Source: Hydrogenimonas sp. (GTDB taxonomy: Bacteria; Campylobacterota; Campylobacteria; Campylobacterales; Hydrogenimonadaceae). From it: DNA of 5,490 nt. Position 1 is the first letter of the stretch, and every line of letters begins with the position of its first letter. The notes under the pieces are model-generated. The model saw only the letters and a program-made list of their open reading frames with translations. It did no database searches and was not told the DNA's origin. A program made the position numbers and the translations under genes. The stretch covers positions 1 through 5,490 of the forward strand of contig JAKIUX010000090.1 in the NCBI GenBank assembly GCA_021647345.1, in the 5' to 3' direction. Of the stretch, positions 1 to 5,490 are shown piece by piece.

Positions 1-831
1 ATAGCTCACCTCAGGTACTTCACCGTAGAGAGGATTTGCCCTGATGACAAGATATACACCTGCTGTAACCATTGTGGCAGCGTGTATAAGAGCAGAAACA
101 GGTGTGGGGCCCTCCATCGCATCCGCAAGCCATGTATGCAGAGGAAACTGTGCAGATTTACCCATAGCGCCTATAAAGAGGAAGGCTGTTACAAGCATAA
201 GGATTGTAGCATCCATACTAGATGCCTGAGCAAATACTACATCATACTGCAAAGAACCGAAATTCCAGTATACAAGGAATATTCCTATAAGCATTCCAAG
301 GTCTGCTATACGGTTCATAATGAATGCTTCGCTTGCGGCCCAACTTGCAGTATCGCGCTCATACCAAAAACCTATAAGAGCCCATGAGCAGAGACCGACT
401 CCCTCCCAACCAATAAAAAGACCTGCGAAGTTGTCGCTCATAACAAGAATCATCATAGAGAAGACGAATGCAGATAGCCATGCGAAGAATCTGTTGAAAG
501 ATCTATCGTGGCTCATATACCCGATGGAGTAGACATGCACAACCGTAGATACCGTAGTCACAACAAACATCATAGTTGCTGATACCTGATCAACAACGAA
601 ACCGAAGGGAATCGTTAATCCGCCAGCGTGGATCCAATCCATCATCTTAACATGAACCACCTCGCCATGAGAGACATGAATAAGCAGCACAACTGAACTG
701 ATCCACGAGACAAACAGGAGTGTTGAAGTTGCTATTCCTGTTACAAGATTTTTCTTTTTATCGCCAAATATTGCGGCAAACAGCGATCCGACTAGCGGAG
801 CGAATAGTGCCGTGTAGAGATATGCTTCCAT
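1..831 (-). CDS. nuoL: NADH-quinone oxidoreductase subunit L, N-terminal part (3' end outside window)
   Basis: Distal antiporter-like proton-pumping subunit of complex I in the inner membrane. The frame runs from ATG at 831 to the window edge without a stop and gives 277 residues; full-length family members have about 610, so a little under half is visible. Seen: about eight hydrophobic segments (roughly residues 2-22, 30-51, 78-103, 112-133, 135-155, 167-190, 208-222, 244-263). The family core follows: GWEGVGLCSW at 141-150, carrying Glu143 (E. coli Glu144), NRIADLG with Asp177, and MGKSAQFPLHTWLADAMEG at 223-241 with Lys225 (E. coli Lys229). Next comes SALIHAATMVTAG with His250 (E. coli His254). 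These are the charged residues of the half-channel and central proton path. The start is supported by AAAGGA five bases upstream, 9 bases after the nuoK stop. The GWEGVGLCSW and HTWLADAMEGPTPVSALIHAATM pattern and the position after nuoK favour NuoL over NuoM, NuoN or Mrp antiporters. Confidence 0.97.
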   Translation of the reverse strand, partial: MEAYLYTALFAPLVGSLFAAIFGDKKKNLVTGIATSTLLFVSWISSVVLLIHVSHGEVVHVKMMDWIHAGGLTIPFGFVVDQVSATMMFVVTTVSTVVHVYSIGYMSHDRSFNRFFAWLSAFVFSMMILVMSDNFAGLFIGWEGVGLCSWALIGFWYERDTASWAASEAFIMNRIADLGMLIGIFLVYWNFGSLQYDVVFAQASSMDATILMLVTAFLFIGAMGKSAQFPLHTWLADAMEGPTPVSALIHAATMVTAGVYLVIRANPLYGEVPEVSY

Positions 832-836
832 GTGCT

Positions 837-842
837 TCCTTT
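837..842 (-). promoter_or_regulatory. Ribosome-binding site for nuoL
   Basis: AAAGGA overlaps the nuoK stop codon and lies five bases before the nuoL ATG at 831. It confirms that start over later Met codons. Confidence 0.7.
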
Positions 843-1143
843 AACCGTGCATCGACTGCATAGAATCTACGTCAAGCGTACCGCGACGCTTGTACCATAC
901 AATGAAGAGACCGAGACCTACTGCAACTTCACTCGCCGCAACCGCAACAATAAAGAATGCAAACATCTGTCCGCTCAGATCAGCATAAAATTTTGAAATT
1001 GCCGCGAACCCGACATTTACCGCATTTAGCAGTATCTCCGTAGAGAAAAGCAGCAGCAGCAGGTTCTTCCTTCTGTAAACTCCTACCAGTCCTATACAGA
1101 AGAGAATTGCCGTTAATATAAGGTAGTGGCTAAGCGTAATCAT
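841..1143 (-). CDS. nuoK: NADH-quinone oxidoreductase subunit K
   Basis: Small membrane subunit of complex I, related to MrpC, sitting between NuoJ and the antiporter-like subunits in the proton-translocating arm. The product has 100 residues, the same length as E. coli NuoK. Three transmembrane helices are visible at about 3-22, 28-50 and 60-84. The two buried carboxylates needed for proton transfer in the family are present: Glu36 in STEILLNAVN and Glu72 in AASEVAVGLG, at the same numbers as in E. coli. The hydrophilic tail (RRGTLDVDSMQSMHG) resembles the conserved end of other NuoK proteins. Its ATG overlaps the nuoJ stop in an ATGA, which suggests translational coupling. A GGGGG run six bases upstream, inside the end of nuoJ, is the only ribosome-binding candidate. 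No anomalies seen. Confidence 0.98.
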   Translation of the reverse strand: MITLSHYLILTAILFCIGLVGVYRRKNLLLLLFSTEILLNAVNVGFAAISKFYADLSGQMFAFFIVAVAASEVAVGLGLFIVWYKRRGTLDVDSMQSMHG

Positions 1144-1700
1144 TTTGAGCCCCCGTTTTGAAATTCATCTTCACCGTCAGTTTTGAGCGTTAGACTCTTA
1201 TCCATCTTCTTGCCTGCAAGAATAATACCGGATATCATCGCCACAAGCAGCATGACCGCTGCAACTTCAAAGGGAACAAGATATTTAGTAAAGAGGACAA
1301 TACCGACAGCTTGGGGATTCTCTACTCCCTCAACAACCGGATACAGAGGCTCTATATGGTCAGACACTATAGGTGCGACAAGCGCAATCACGAGCAGGAG
1401 TGCGCTCATTCCGCTAAGCAGAAATACCAGCTTCGGAGCGCGGATACTCTCTTTCACCTCTCTGGTTGTATCGAAAAACATCATACCGAAAGCGTATAGC
1501 GCCATTACCGCACCTGTATATACAATAATCTGTACGACTCCGAGAAAATCTGCATCCAGCAGAAAGAAGAAGCCTGATATTATAATCATTCCCGCCGCTA
1601 AAGCACTCATGGAATAAAGAGCGTTTTTGCTCATGACAGTGATAGTGAACATTACTATAGTAATCGCGCTGAAAGTATAAAACGCTATTGCTTCAAACAT
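1140..1700 (-). CDS. nuoJ: NADH-quinone oxidoreductase subunit J
   Basis: Membrane subunit of complex I next to NuoH and NuoK. The product has 186 residues (E. coli 184). Five hydrophobic helices are visible at roughly 3-23, 29-48, 53-76, 90-112 and 143-163. The third holds the family hallmark VYTGAVMALYAFGMMF (60-75). In known structures the corresponding helix has a pi-bulge, and the conserved Tyr (Tyr61 here) takes part in the conformational switch coupling quinone reduction to pumping. FEVAAVMLLVAMI at 144-156 matches the conserved last helix. A charged tail of about 24 residues (GKKMDK to GGSK) follows and should face the cytoplasm or periplasm edge; it is the least conserved part. ATG at 1700 is supported by AAGGAA six bases upstream, overlapping the nuoI stop. 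It overlaps nuoK by 4 bases. Confidence 0.97.
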   Translation of the reverse strand: MFEAIAFYTFSAITIVMFTITVMSKNALYSMSALAAGMIIISGFFFLLDADFLGVVQIIVYTGAVMALYAFGMMFFDTTREVKESIRAPKLVFLLSGMSALLLVIALVAPIVSDHIEPLYPVVEGVENPQAVGIVLFTKYLVPFEVAAVMLLVAMISGIILAGKKMDKSLTLKTDGEDEFQNGGSK

Positions 1701-1706
1701 CGTTCA

Positions 1707-1712
1707 TTCCTT
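1707..1712 (-). promoter_or_regulatory. Ribosome-binding site for nuoJ
   Basis: AAGGAA overlaps the last two bases of the nuoI stop codon and lies six bases before the nuoJ ATG. It is a strong Shine-Dalgarno match at good spacing. Confidence 0.7.
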
Positions 1713-2325
1713 AATACGCCAGAGGCGTTTTCTTGATACGCTCATCTGCGTTGGGGCTGACTGCACCAAATCCGGGGAACTCCTCCTGCTTGCCTTCTTT
1801 CAGGAAGTCAAGAGGAGTAAGCATATCTTCTTTCAGCACAAAGTGTGCTCTCTGCTCACTCGCATTTTCATATCTGCCTCCATGAACAATCGCAAGCTCC
1901 GGACAAACCTCCGCACAATATCCGCAAAAGATGCATCGCCCCAGATTTATCGTATATTCCGTAACCTCTTTTCTCTGATTCTCATCGTAGCGGGTATCCA
2001 TTCGAATACAGTTGGCGATACAGATCTTTTCGCACAAACCGCAGCCAATGCATCTTTCATACCCGCTCTCAAGCAGTCTATAGAGCTTATGAACCGCTCT
2101 ATATCTTGGCGAGATCGGAAGCTTCTCTTTCGGGTACTGTACAGTGTGTATATTAAACTTTACCATCTCCCTAAAGACTACCCATAGCCCGACGAAAAGC
2201 TCTCCTTTAAAGGTTCGCTTCAGCACCTGCTTGAACTTGTCCATCGGTGCCGTAGGCGGCTTGTCGACAGGAATAAACCTATAGTTTTGCGATACGTTTC
2301 TATCTTTGAACTGCTCCAGACTCAT
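1711..2325 (-). CDS. nuoI: NADH-quinone oxidoreductase subunit I (2x[4Fe-4S])
   Basis: Ferredoxin-like peripheral-arm subunit of complex I. It carries clusters N6a and N6b and passes electrons from NuoG towards N2 in NuoB, next to the quinone site. The product has 204 residues; E. coli NuoI has about 180, and Campylobacter forms are longer. The first motif is Cys92-x2-Cys95-x2-Cys98-x3-Cys102, with Cys106 four residues later; the position after Cys102 is Ile where E. coli has Pro. The second is Cys131-x2-Cys134-x2-Cys137-x3-Cys141-Pro. An amphipathic N-terminal part (about 30-60, with [15 protein letters not shown]) should lie on the membrane near NuoH. The C-terminal tail (KEEFPGFG to KKTPLAY) resembles Campylobacterota homologues. 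ATG at 2325 is chosen because AAAGGGG lies six bases upstream. ATG at 2331 would touch that site, and ATG at 2412 would add 29 uncharacteristic residues encoded inside nuoH. It starts 11 bases after the nuoH stop and ends 10 before nuoJ. Confidence 0.96.
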   Translation of the reverse strand: MSLEQFKDRNVSQNYRFIPVDKPPTAPMDKFKQVLKRTFKGELFVGLWVVFREMVKFNIHTVQYPKEKLPISPRYRAVHKLYRLLESGYERCIGCGLCEKICIANCIRMDTRYDENQRKEVTEYTINLGRCIFCGYCAEVCPELAIVHGGRYENASEQRAHFVLKEDMLTPLDFLKEGKQEEFPGFGAVSPNADERIKKTPLAY

Positions 2326-2331
2326 TTTCAT

Positions 2332-2338
2332 CCCCTTT
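2332..2338 (-). promoter_or_regulatory. Ribosome-binding site deciding the nuoI start
   Basis: AAAGGGG overlaps the nuoH stop codon and lies six bases before ATG at 2325. It directly abuts the alternative ATG at 2331, which is too close for normal initiation, so it favours the downstream start. Confidence 0.65.
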
Positions 2339-3332
2339 AAATCATCAGCACAAGGCCGGTTATAACTATATTTATCACTGCCAGCGGAAGCAGTATCTTC
2401 CAGCAGAGCCACATCAACTGGTCAGGTCTGATGTGAGGCCATGCCGCCCTCGTCCAGAGGAAGAAGAAGAAGAGAAAACTCACCTTCAGAATGATCGCTA
2501 ATCCGCCCGGAATGAATCCCCAGTCGTTGAATCCGCCAAGGAAGATAAGGCTCGCAAGAAACGCGATCGTTATCATATTTGCATATTCGCCTATGAAGAA
2601 CATACCCCATCTCATTCCTGAGTACTCCGTAGCGTAACCGGATATAATCTCCGCTTCATGCTCAAGCAGGTCAAAAGGCGTTCTGTTGGTCTCAGCAAAA
2701 CCTGCAATCAAAAAGAGAACGAAAGCAACCGGTTGAGCCCAGACTATCCAATCGCCGAACCCTCCGCTTTGGTAGTTGTTAATATCTATGAGGGACAAAG
2801 AGCCGACCATCATAAGAGGAGCCATTATGCTAAGCCCGGTTACCACTTCGTAGCTAAGCAGCTGAATCACGGTTCTAGCTGCTCCAAGCAGACCCCATTT
2901 GTTCGCACTTGCCATACCGGCAAGCAAGGGGGCGTATAGTCCGCTCGCCATGACACCGAGTACAAAGAGCACACCGACGTTTACGTCGGAAATTATTGGG
3001 TGGACGGTTATTCCGAAAATCTCGAACTCAGGAAAGAGCGGAACCGCAGCAAGTGCAATAAAAGCCGTAGCTGCACCGATAACCGGAGCGATCATAAATA
3101 TAGGCTTGACAGAGTTTTGCGGAACAATATCCTCTTTCGTAAAGAGCTTTATACCGTCTGCGAGCACCTGTAGAACTCCGTATGGTCCGACATGCATAGG
3201 GCCAAGTCTTCTTTGCATAAATGCCAGAACCTTTCGCTCCAGGTATGTACCGAAGCCAGCAAGAGCCGAGAAGAGCCCCAGAACAACAAGAATCTTGACG
3301 ACCGTCGCTATAACAAATTCAGTTAATGTCAT
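2337..3332 (-). CDS. nuoH: NADH-quinone oxidoreductase subunit H
   Basis: Membrane subunit that anchors the peripheral arm and, with NuoB and NuoD, forms the quinone-binding chamber. In Campylobacterota the quinone is normally menaquinone (family knowledge). The product has 331 residues (E. coli 325). About eight hydrophobic helices are visible at roughly 6-28, 76-98, 118-140, 160-180, 196-214, 245-267, 277-297 and 311-330. Conserved loops are present: [15 protein letters not shown] (31-45), the first family signature [13 protein letters not shown] (55-67), Asp116 in ISDVNVG, and Glu162 in [10 protein letters not shown]. The acidic quinone loop follows, [18 protein letters not shown] (212-229) and [12 protein letters not shown] (235-246). 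A run of Phe at 288-291 comes from a GAA/AAG-like purine repeat on the plus strand and lies within a helix, so it needs no special explanation. It starts 3 bases after the nuoG stop. AAAAGG within the end of nuoG, eight bases before ATG, is the likely ribosome-binding site. Confidence 0.98.
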   Translation of the reverse strand: MTLTEFVIATVVKILVVLGLFSALAGFGTYLERKVLAFMQRRLGPMHVGPYGVLQVLADGIKLFTKEDIVPQNSVKPIFMIAPVIGAATAFIALAAVPLFPEFEIFGITVHPIISDVNVGVLFVLGVMASGLYAPLLAGMASANKWGLLGAARTVIQLLSYEVVTGLSIMAPLMMVGSLSLIDINNYQSGGFGDWIVWAQPVAFVLFLIAGFAETNRTPFDLLEHEAEIISGYATEYSGMRWGMFFIGEYANMITIAFLASLIFLGGFNDWGFIPGGLAIILKVSFLFFFFLWTRAAWPHIRPDQLMWLCWKILLPLAVINIVITGLVLMI

Positions 3333-3335
3333 GGC

Positions 3336-5489
3336 TTACACCTTTTCTATTGTTACGTTTTGGAATCTGTTTGTTGCAAATAGTCCGCCTACCTTCACTT
3401 TCGGATCGAAGTCCGGTATTAGCAGAATATCGCCTGAGATGAATTTATCCGACTCTACCGGAAGTTCAACACTCTCTTCGCCAAAAACGAGTCTCAACTT
3501 TTCGCCTTCCGAAATACCGAGAGTTTCGAGTCTCTCAGCGGAAGCGTATATCTTCGCCTCTTCTGTGAGCTGATGACTCTTTTTAGTAAATTCGTTGAAC
3601 TGAAGAACAGGGTTGCATCTGTAGACCAGATCACCCTCCATTCCGCTATCTTCATCTATAGGGTTAACCTTCACCTCGGAAGCTTCAGCCTCCAGTGAAA
3701 TAAGATGGTAGCCGCGCACCTCTTCTCCTCTATTGGTATAGTGGTTGGGAAGATCGTCGAACTCAAGCGGCTTAAACCCTTTGGACTCCGGAAGAGCTGC
3801 AGTATAGTCGACGGTAAGCTCCGCTTTCACACCGAGCGCGGATGCAACATCGTTCAAAATATACCCTTTATATTCCAGCGCTACGTTTGTCGGTACGACA
3901 CGCTTATCCACGTTTGTGAAGGTACCCTCCTGCTGATTAAGTGCCGGCATATCAAGGTCGCCGTCACCGCTTGCGCTGAGTATGAAGTCTCCCTCTTCAT
4001 TGTAGCCTATTACATACTCTCCGGCATCTTCATCCAGATCGCATATCAGACTTACGCCAAGTGTATTGGTTTTAGAAGGCAGTATAACTACGTCGAACTT
4101 TGTGCAACGCTCTATAAGTCCCGCCAATTTCGCAAGATTCTCAGATTTTGGATGATTGAAAAGATCTTCGCCGAGTATGATCGAGAACTTCTCTTTTTTA
4201 GCGAGCATCTTGACCATTCTGTCGCTGAAATCTTCAGGTGCGCCCAAAATGTCAAGAAGGCTGTTGAGATCGACCTCCACCTCTTTTGTCACTTTCTTAG
4301 GAACCATTTTGGTCACCTCTTCGGTAACCTCTCTCTCTTCACCAGTCTCTTCATCTTTAACAGTTTTCGTAACCGTTTCTGTAACCTTCTCTTTGATAGT
4401 CTCTTCAACGGTTTTAGTCCCCTTCGAGTGGAAGCTCTCAAGATACTCCACTACCTCTTTAGGCATGCTATCTTTATCTCCAAAAAGGTCAAGTATCAGG
4501 TAGAGCGCCGCCTCTTCAAGCCCAGGTTTATGGTTTACACAAATAAGGTTTTTACCAAAACCTTCTACGACGGGATCTTTAACGGGATGGAAATATAGCC
4601 CCGCGCCCTTGTTCATCTTAATGGCATTGTTAAAAGCAAACCTCGCTCTAGGGTTGTCGCTTTTAAGTTGAGTACCGACGCTTACTACAAAGTCGCTTTC
4701 ATGAACGCTTTTGAGATCTCCGCTCCAAAGAGATGTCCCGCTTGCTTTAGAGAAGCTATCCATAAACTTTTTGAAGCGGTTCGCATCTTCGTTGATAAGT
4801 TTATAGCCCCTCTTCTCTTTGAGCCTTTGAAGTATCAGCGCCTCTTCGTTGGTTATGGCAGATGAGAATCGAATGGTATCGGCTCTTTCAAATGCCTCTA
4901 TAGCCTTTTTGAAAGCCTCTTCATCCTTTCCGTCCACTCTATTTTCAAAGTCGTAGCCAAAGCGTCCGGCTCCGCATAAAGATACATAGTTCCACTCATT
5001 CTTAACTCTGTAAATCTTCGGCTCAGGATTCTCTATGCTTGTATGTTTTACGTCGTAGTAGATGTGGCACCCCGCACTGCAGTGGGCACATGCGGCTGGA
5101 ATAGATGTAAGTTCCCATGCGTTGGTGGTATATACAAAATCGGTGCTGACCAGAGCCCCGACGGGACAGACGGCTATACACTCCCCGCAGTCTGTGCACT
5201 CAAGAGTATCGCCGGTAGTCGTGCCTATGAGAGATTTATTGAGTTTGTTCCACATAGCGTAGGCATCTTTGGGCATACTGTTTTTCAACTCTTTATCCAG
5301 CGCTTCGCCGCCGCGAGGTACGGTCTTAAGTACCGCGTCGCCTATCATATCCTTACAGACGGTCACACACCTCTCGCAGACAATGCAAAGGCCCGGATCA
5401 TAATGCATCAACCCCCAATCTTTAGCCTCTCTCTTCACATCTGGAATCGAGTAGTGCTGCTCATCAACGCCAAGCTCGAGAGTGTAGTT
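3336..5489 (-). CDS. nuoG: NADH-quinone oxidoreductase subunit G, C-terminal part (5' end outside window)
   Basis: Large Fe-S subunit of the complex I peripheral arm, relaying electrons from the input module to NuoI. The frame is open to the window edge. The GTG at 5438 is an internal Val codon, and 17 more in-frame codons precede it, so no start is visible. In all, 717 residues are seen; the [2Fe-2S] N1b and His-Cys3 N5 domains are expected upstream. Counting from the first full codon, Cys35-x2-Cys38-x2-Cys41-x3-Cys45 and Cys98-x2-Cys101-x2-Cys104-x3-Cys108-Pro form a 2x[4Fe-4S] segment. Cys134-x2-Cys137-x3-Cys141 plus Cys172 match the N7 site of the molybdopterin-oxidoreductase-type Fe4S4 domain. 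The rest resembles the cofactor-free molybdopterin oxidoreductase fold, including QQEGTFTNVDKRV at about 519-531. A charged repeat-rich insert lies at about 357-407. NAD-dependent formate dehydrogenase alpha or a hydrogenase subunit shares the N-terminal cluster layout, but the nuoH-L context and Campylobacter-like sequence make NuoG much more likely. Confidence 0.95.
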   Translation of the reverse strand, partial: NYTLELGVDEQHYSIPDVKREAKDWGLMHYDPGLCIVCERCVTVCKDMIGDAVLKTVPRGGEALDKELKNSMPKDAYAMWNKLNKSLIGTTTGDTLECTDCGECIAVCPVGALVSTDFVYTTNAWELTSIPAACAHCSAGCHIYYDVKHTSIENPEPKIYRVKNEWNYVSLCGAGRFGYDFENRVDGKDEEAFKKAIEAFERADTIRFSSAITNEEALILQRLKEKRGYKLINEDANRFKKFMDSFSKASGTSLWSGDLKSVHESDFVVSVGTQLKSDNPRARFAFNNAIKMNKGAGLYFHPVKDPVVEGFGKNLICVNHKPGLEEAALYLILDLFGDKDSMPKEVVEYLESFHSKGTKTVEETIKEKVTETVTKTVKDEETGEEREVTEEVTKMVPKKVTKEVEVDLNSLLDILGAPEDFSDRMVKMLAKKEKFSIILGEDLFNHPKSENLAKLAGLIERCTKFDVVILPSKTNTLGVSLICDLDEDAGEYVIGYNEEGDFILSASGDGDLDMPALNQQEGTFTNVDKRVVPTNVALEYKGYILNDVASALGVKAELTVDYTAALPESKGFKPLEFDDLPNHYTNRGEEVRGYHLISLEAEASEVKVNPIDEDSGMEGDLVYRCNPVLQFNEFTKKSHQLTEEAKIYASAERLETLGISEGEKLRLVFGEESVELPVESDKFISGDILLIPDFDPKVKVGGLFATNRFQNVTIEKV
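3341..3346 (-). promoter_or_regulatory. Ribosome-binding site for nuoH
   Basis: AAAAGG lies inside the last codons of nuoG, eight bases before the nuoH ATG. The nuoG stop falls between the site and the start, an arrangement that favours reinitiation by ribosomes finishing nuoG. Confidence 0.6.
4269..4421 (-). repeat. Val/Thr/Glu/Lys-rich imperfect repeat insert within nuoG
   Basis: About 50 codons of low-complexity coding sequence. The unit VTETVTKTV (codons at about 4359-4385) recurs as VTEEVTKMV (about 4302-4328) after a charged spacer, DEETGEERE. A third partial unit, VTKEVEV, follows. At the DNA level the two units differ at several positions, so this is not a fresh duplication. The alternating Val/polar pattern around a Gly-containing acidic turn would fit an amphipathic beta-hairpin, though a coiled coil cannot be excluded. 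Function is unknown. Confidence 0.7.
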
Positions 5490-5490
5490 T

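Larger units (their letters stand above)
1..5490 (-). other. Internal segment of the nuo (complex I) operon
   Basis: Six co-directional genes, nuoG to nuoL, with junctions of 3 bases (G/H), 11 bases (H/I, using the 2325 start), 10 bases (I/J), a 4-base overlap (J/K) and 9 bases (K/L). No internal promoter-sized gap or hairpin-plus-T terminator is visible, so one polycistronic message is expected. Its promoter should lie beyond 5490, ahead of nuoA, and its end below base 1, after nuoM and nuoN. The operon extent outside the window is inferred from the standard gene order. Confidence 0.9.

Noticed and set aside
44..532. Three short plus-strand frames opposite nuoL.
   Set aside because: The minus-strand frame gives an unmistakable NuoL protein with all expected motifs; the plus-strand frames overlap each other and have no recognisable content.
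1183..1617. A 144-codon plus-strand frame opposite nuoJ.
   Set aside because: Antisense shadow of a strongly conserved gene; no supporting signals.
2460..2473. Short GAA/AAG-like purine repeat as a possible phase-variation tract.
   Set aside because: It encodes Phe-rich helix residues of NuoH in an intact frame, is short and imperfect, and a core respiratory gene is an unlikely phase-variable locus.
2422..2610. A 62-codon minus-strand frame overlapping nuoH in another frame.
   Set aside because: Out-of-frame shadow inside a clear NuoH sequence; not a separate gene and no sign of a frameshift.
2899..3573. A 224-codon open frame on the plus strand spanning the nuoG/nuoH junction.
   Set aside because: Ser/Thr/Pro-rich antisense shadow of two well-supported genes; no family resemblance.
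3705..4598. A 297-codon open frame on the plus strand, antisense to nuoG.
   Set aside because: It lies wholly within nuoG, has no recognisable domain and an odd Phe/Cys/His/Arg-rich composition typical of antisense frames, and has no operon context.
5436..5438. GTG as a possible start of nuoG.
   Set aside because: The frame continues upstream for 17 more codons to the edge with family-like sequence (the residues before the first Cys motif), and the N1b and N5 domains are expected before it, so this GTG encodes an internal Val.

Overview
The window lies inside a nuo operon, the gene cluster for respiratory complex I (proton-pumping quinone oxidoreductase). All six genes read on the minus strand. 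In transcription order they are nuoG (5' end beyond base 5490), nuoH, nuoI, nuoJ, nuoK and nuoL (3' end beyond base 1). This is the usual bacterial G-H-I-J-K-L order. Gaps between genes are 3 to 11 bases where they do not overlap, and nuoJ and nuoK overlap by 4 bases. No intergenic stretch is long enough to hold a promoter, terminator, RNA gene or mobile element, and I see none. The plus strand holds only antisense shadow frames.

The proteins point to Campylobacterota (Epsilonproteobacteria). From remembered family sequences, NuoI and NuoG resemble Campylobacter-type subunits. Examples are the NuoI stretches [13 protein letters not shown] and [19 protein letters not shown], its KKTP-type C-terminus, and the NuoG stretch SMPKDA followed by CGECIAVCPVGAL. 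The base composition looks moderate, in the mid-40s % GC by eye, with no low-GC bias as in Campylobacter itself. That would suit an environmental sulfur- or hydrogen-oxidising member such as a Sulfurovum, Sulfurimonas or Sulfuricurvum relative, but the genus is inference.

Functionally, NuoG and NuoI form the peripheral-arm Fe-S wire. NuoH is the membrane anchor that forms the quinone chamber with the arm. NuoJ and NuoK are small membrane subunits linking it to the antiporter-like pumps, of which NuoL is the most distal. The key proton-path residues that fall inside the window are present: Glu36 and Glu72 of NuoK, and Glu143, Lys225 and His250 of NuoL. The complex therefore looks intact and pump-competent.

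The points worth a second look are both in NuoG. It has a full eight-cysteine 2x[4Fe-4S] segment where E. coli and Thermus NuoG/Nqo3 bind one cluster (N4). It also has a Val/Thr/Glu/Lys-rich imperfect repeat inserted in the molybdopterin-oxidoreductase-like domain. I see no previously undescribed system here; this is mostly ordinary core metabolism.
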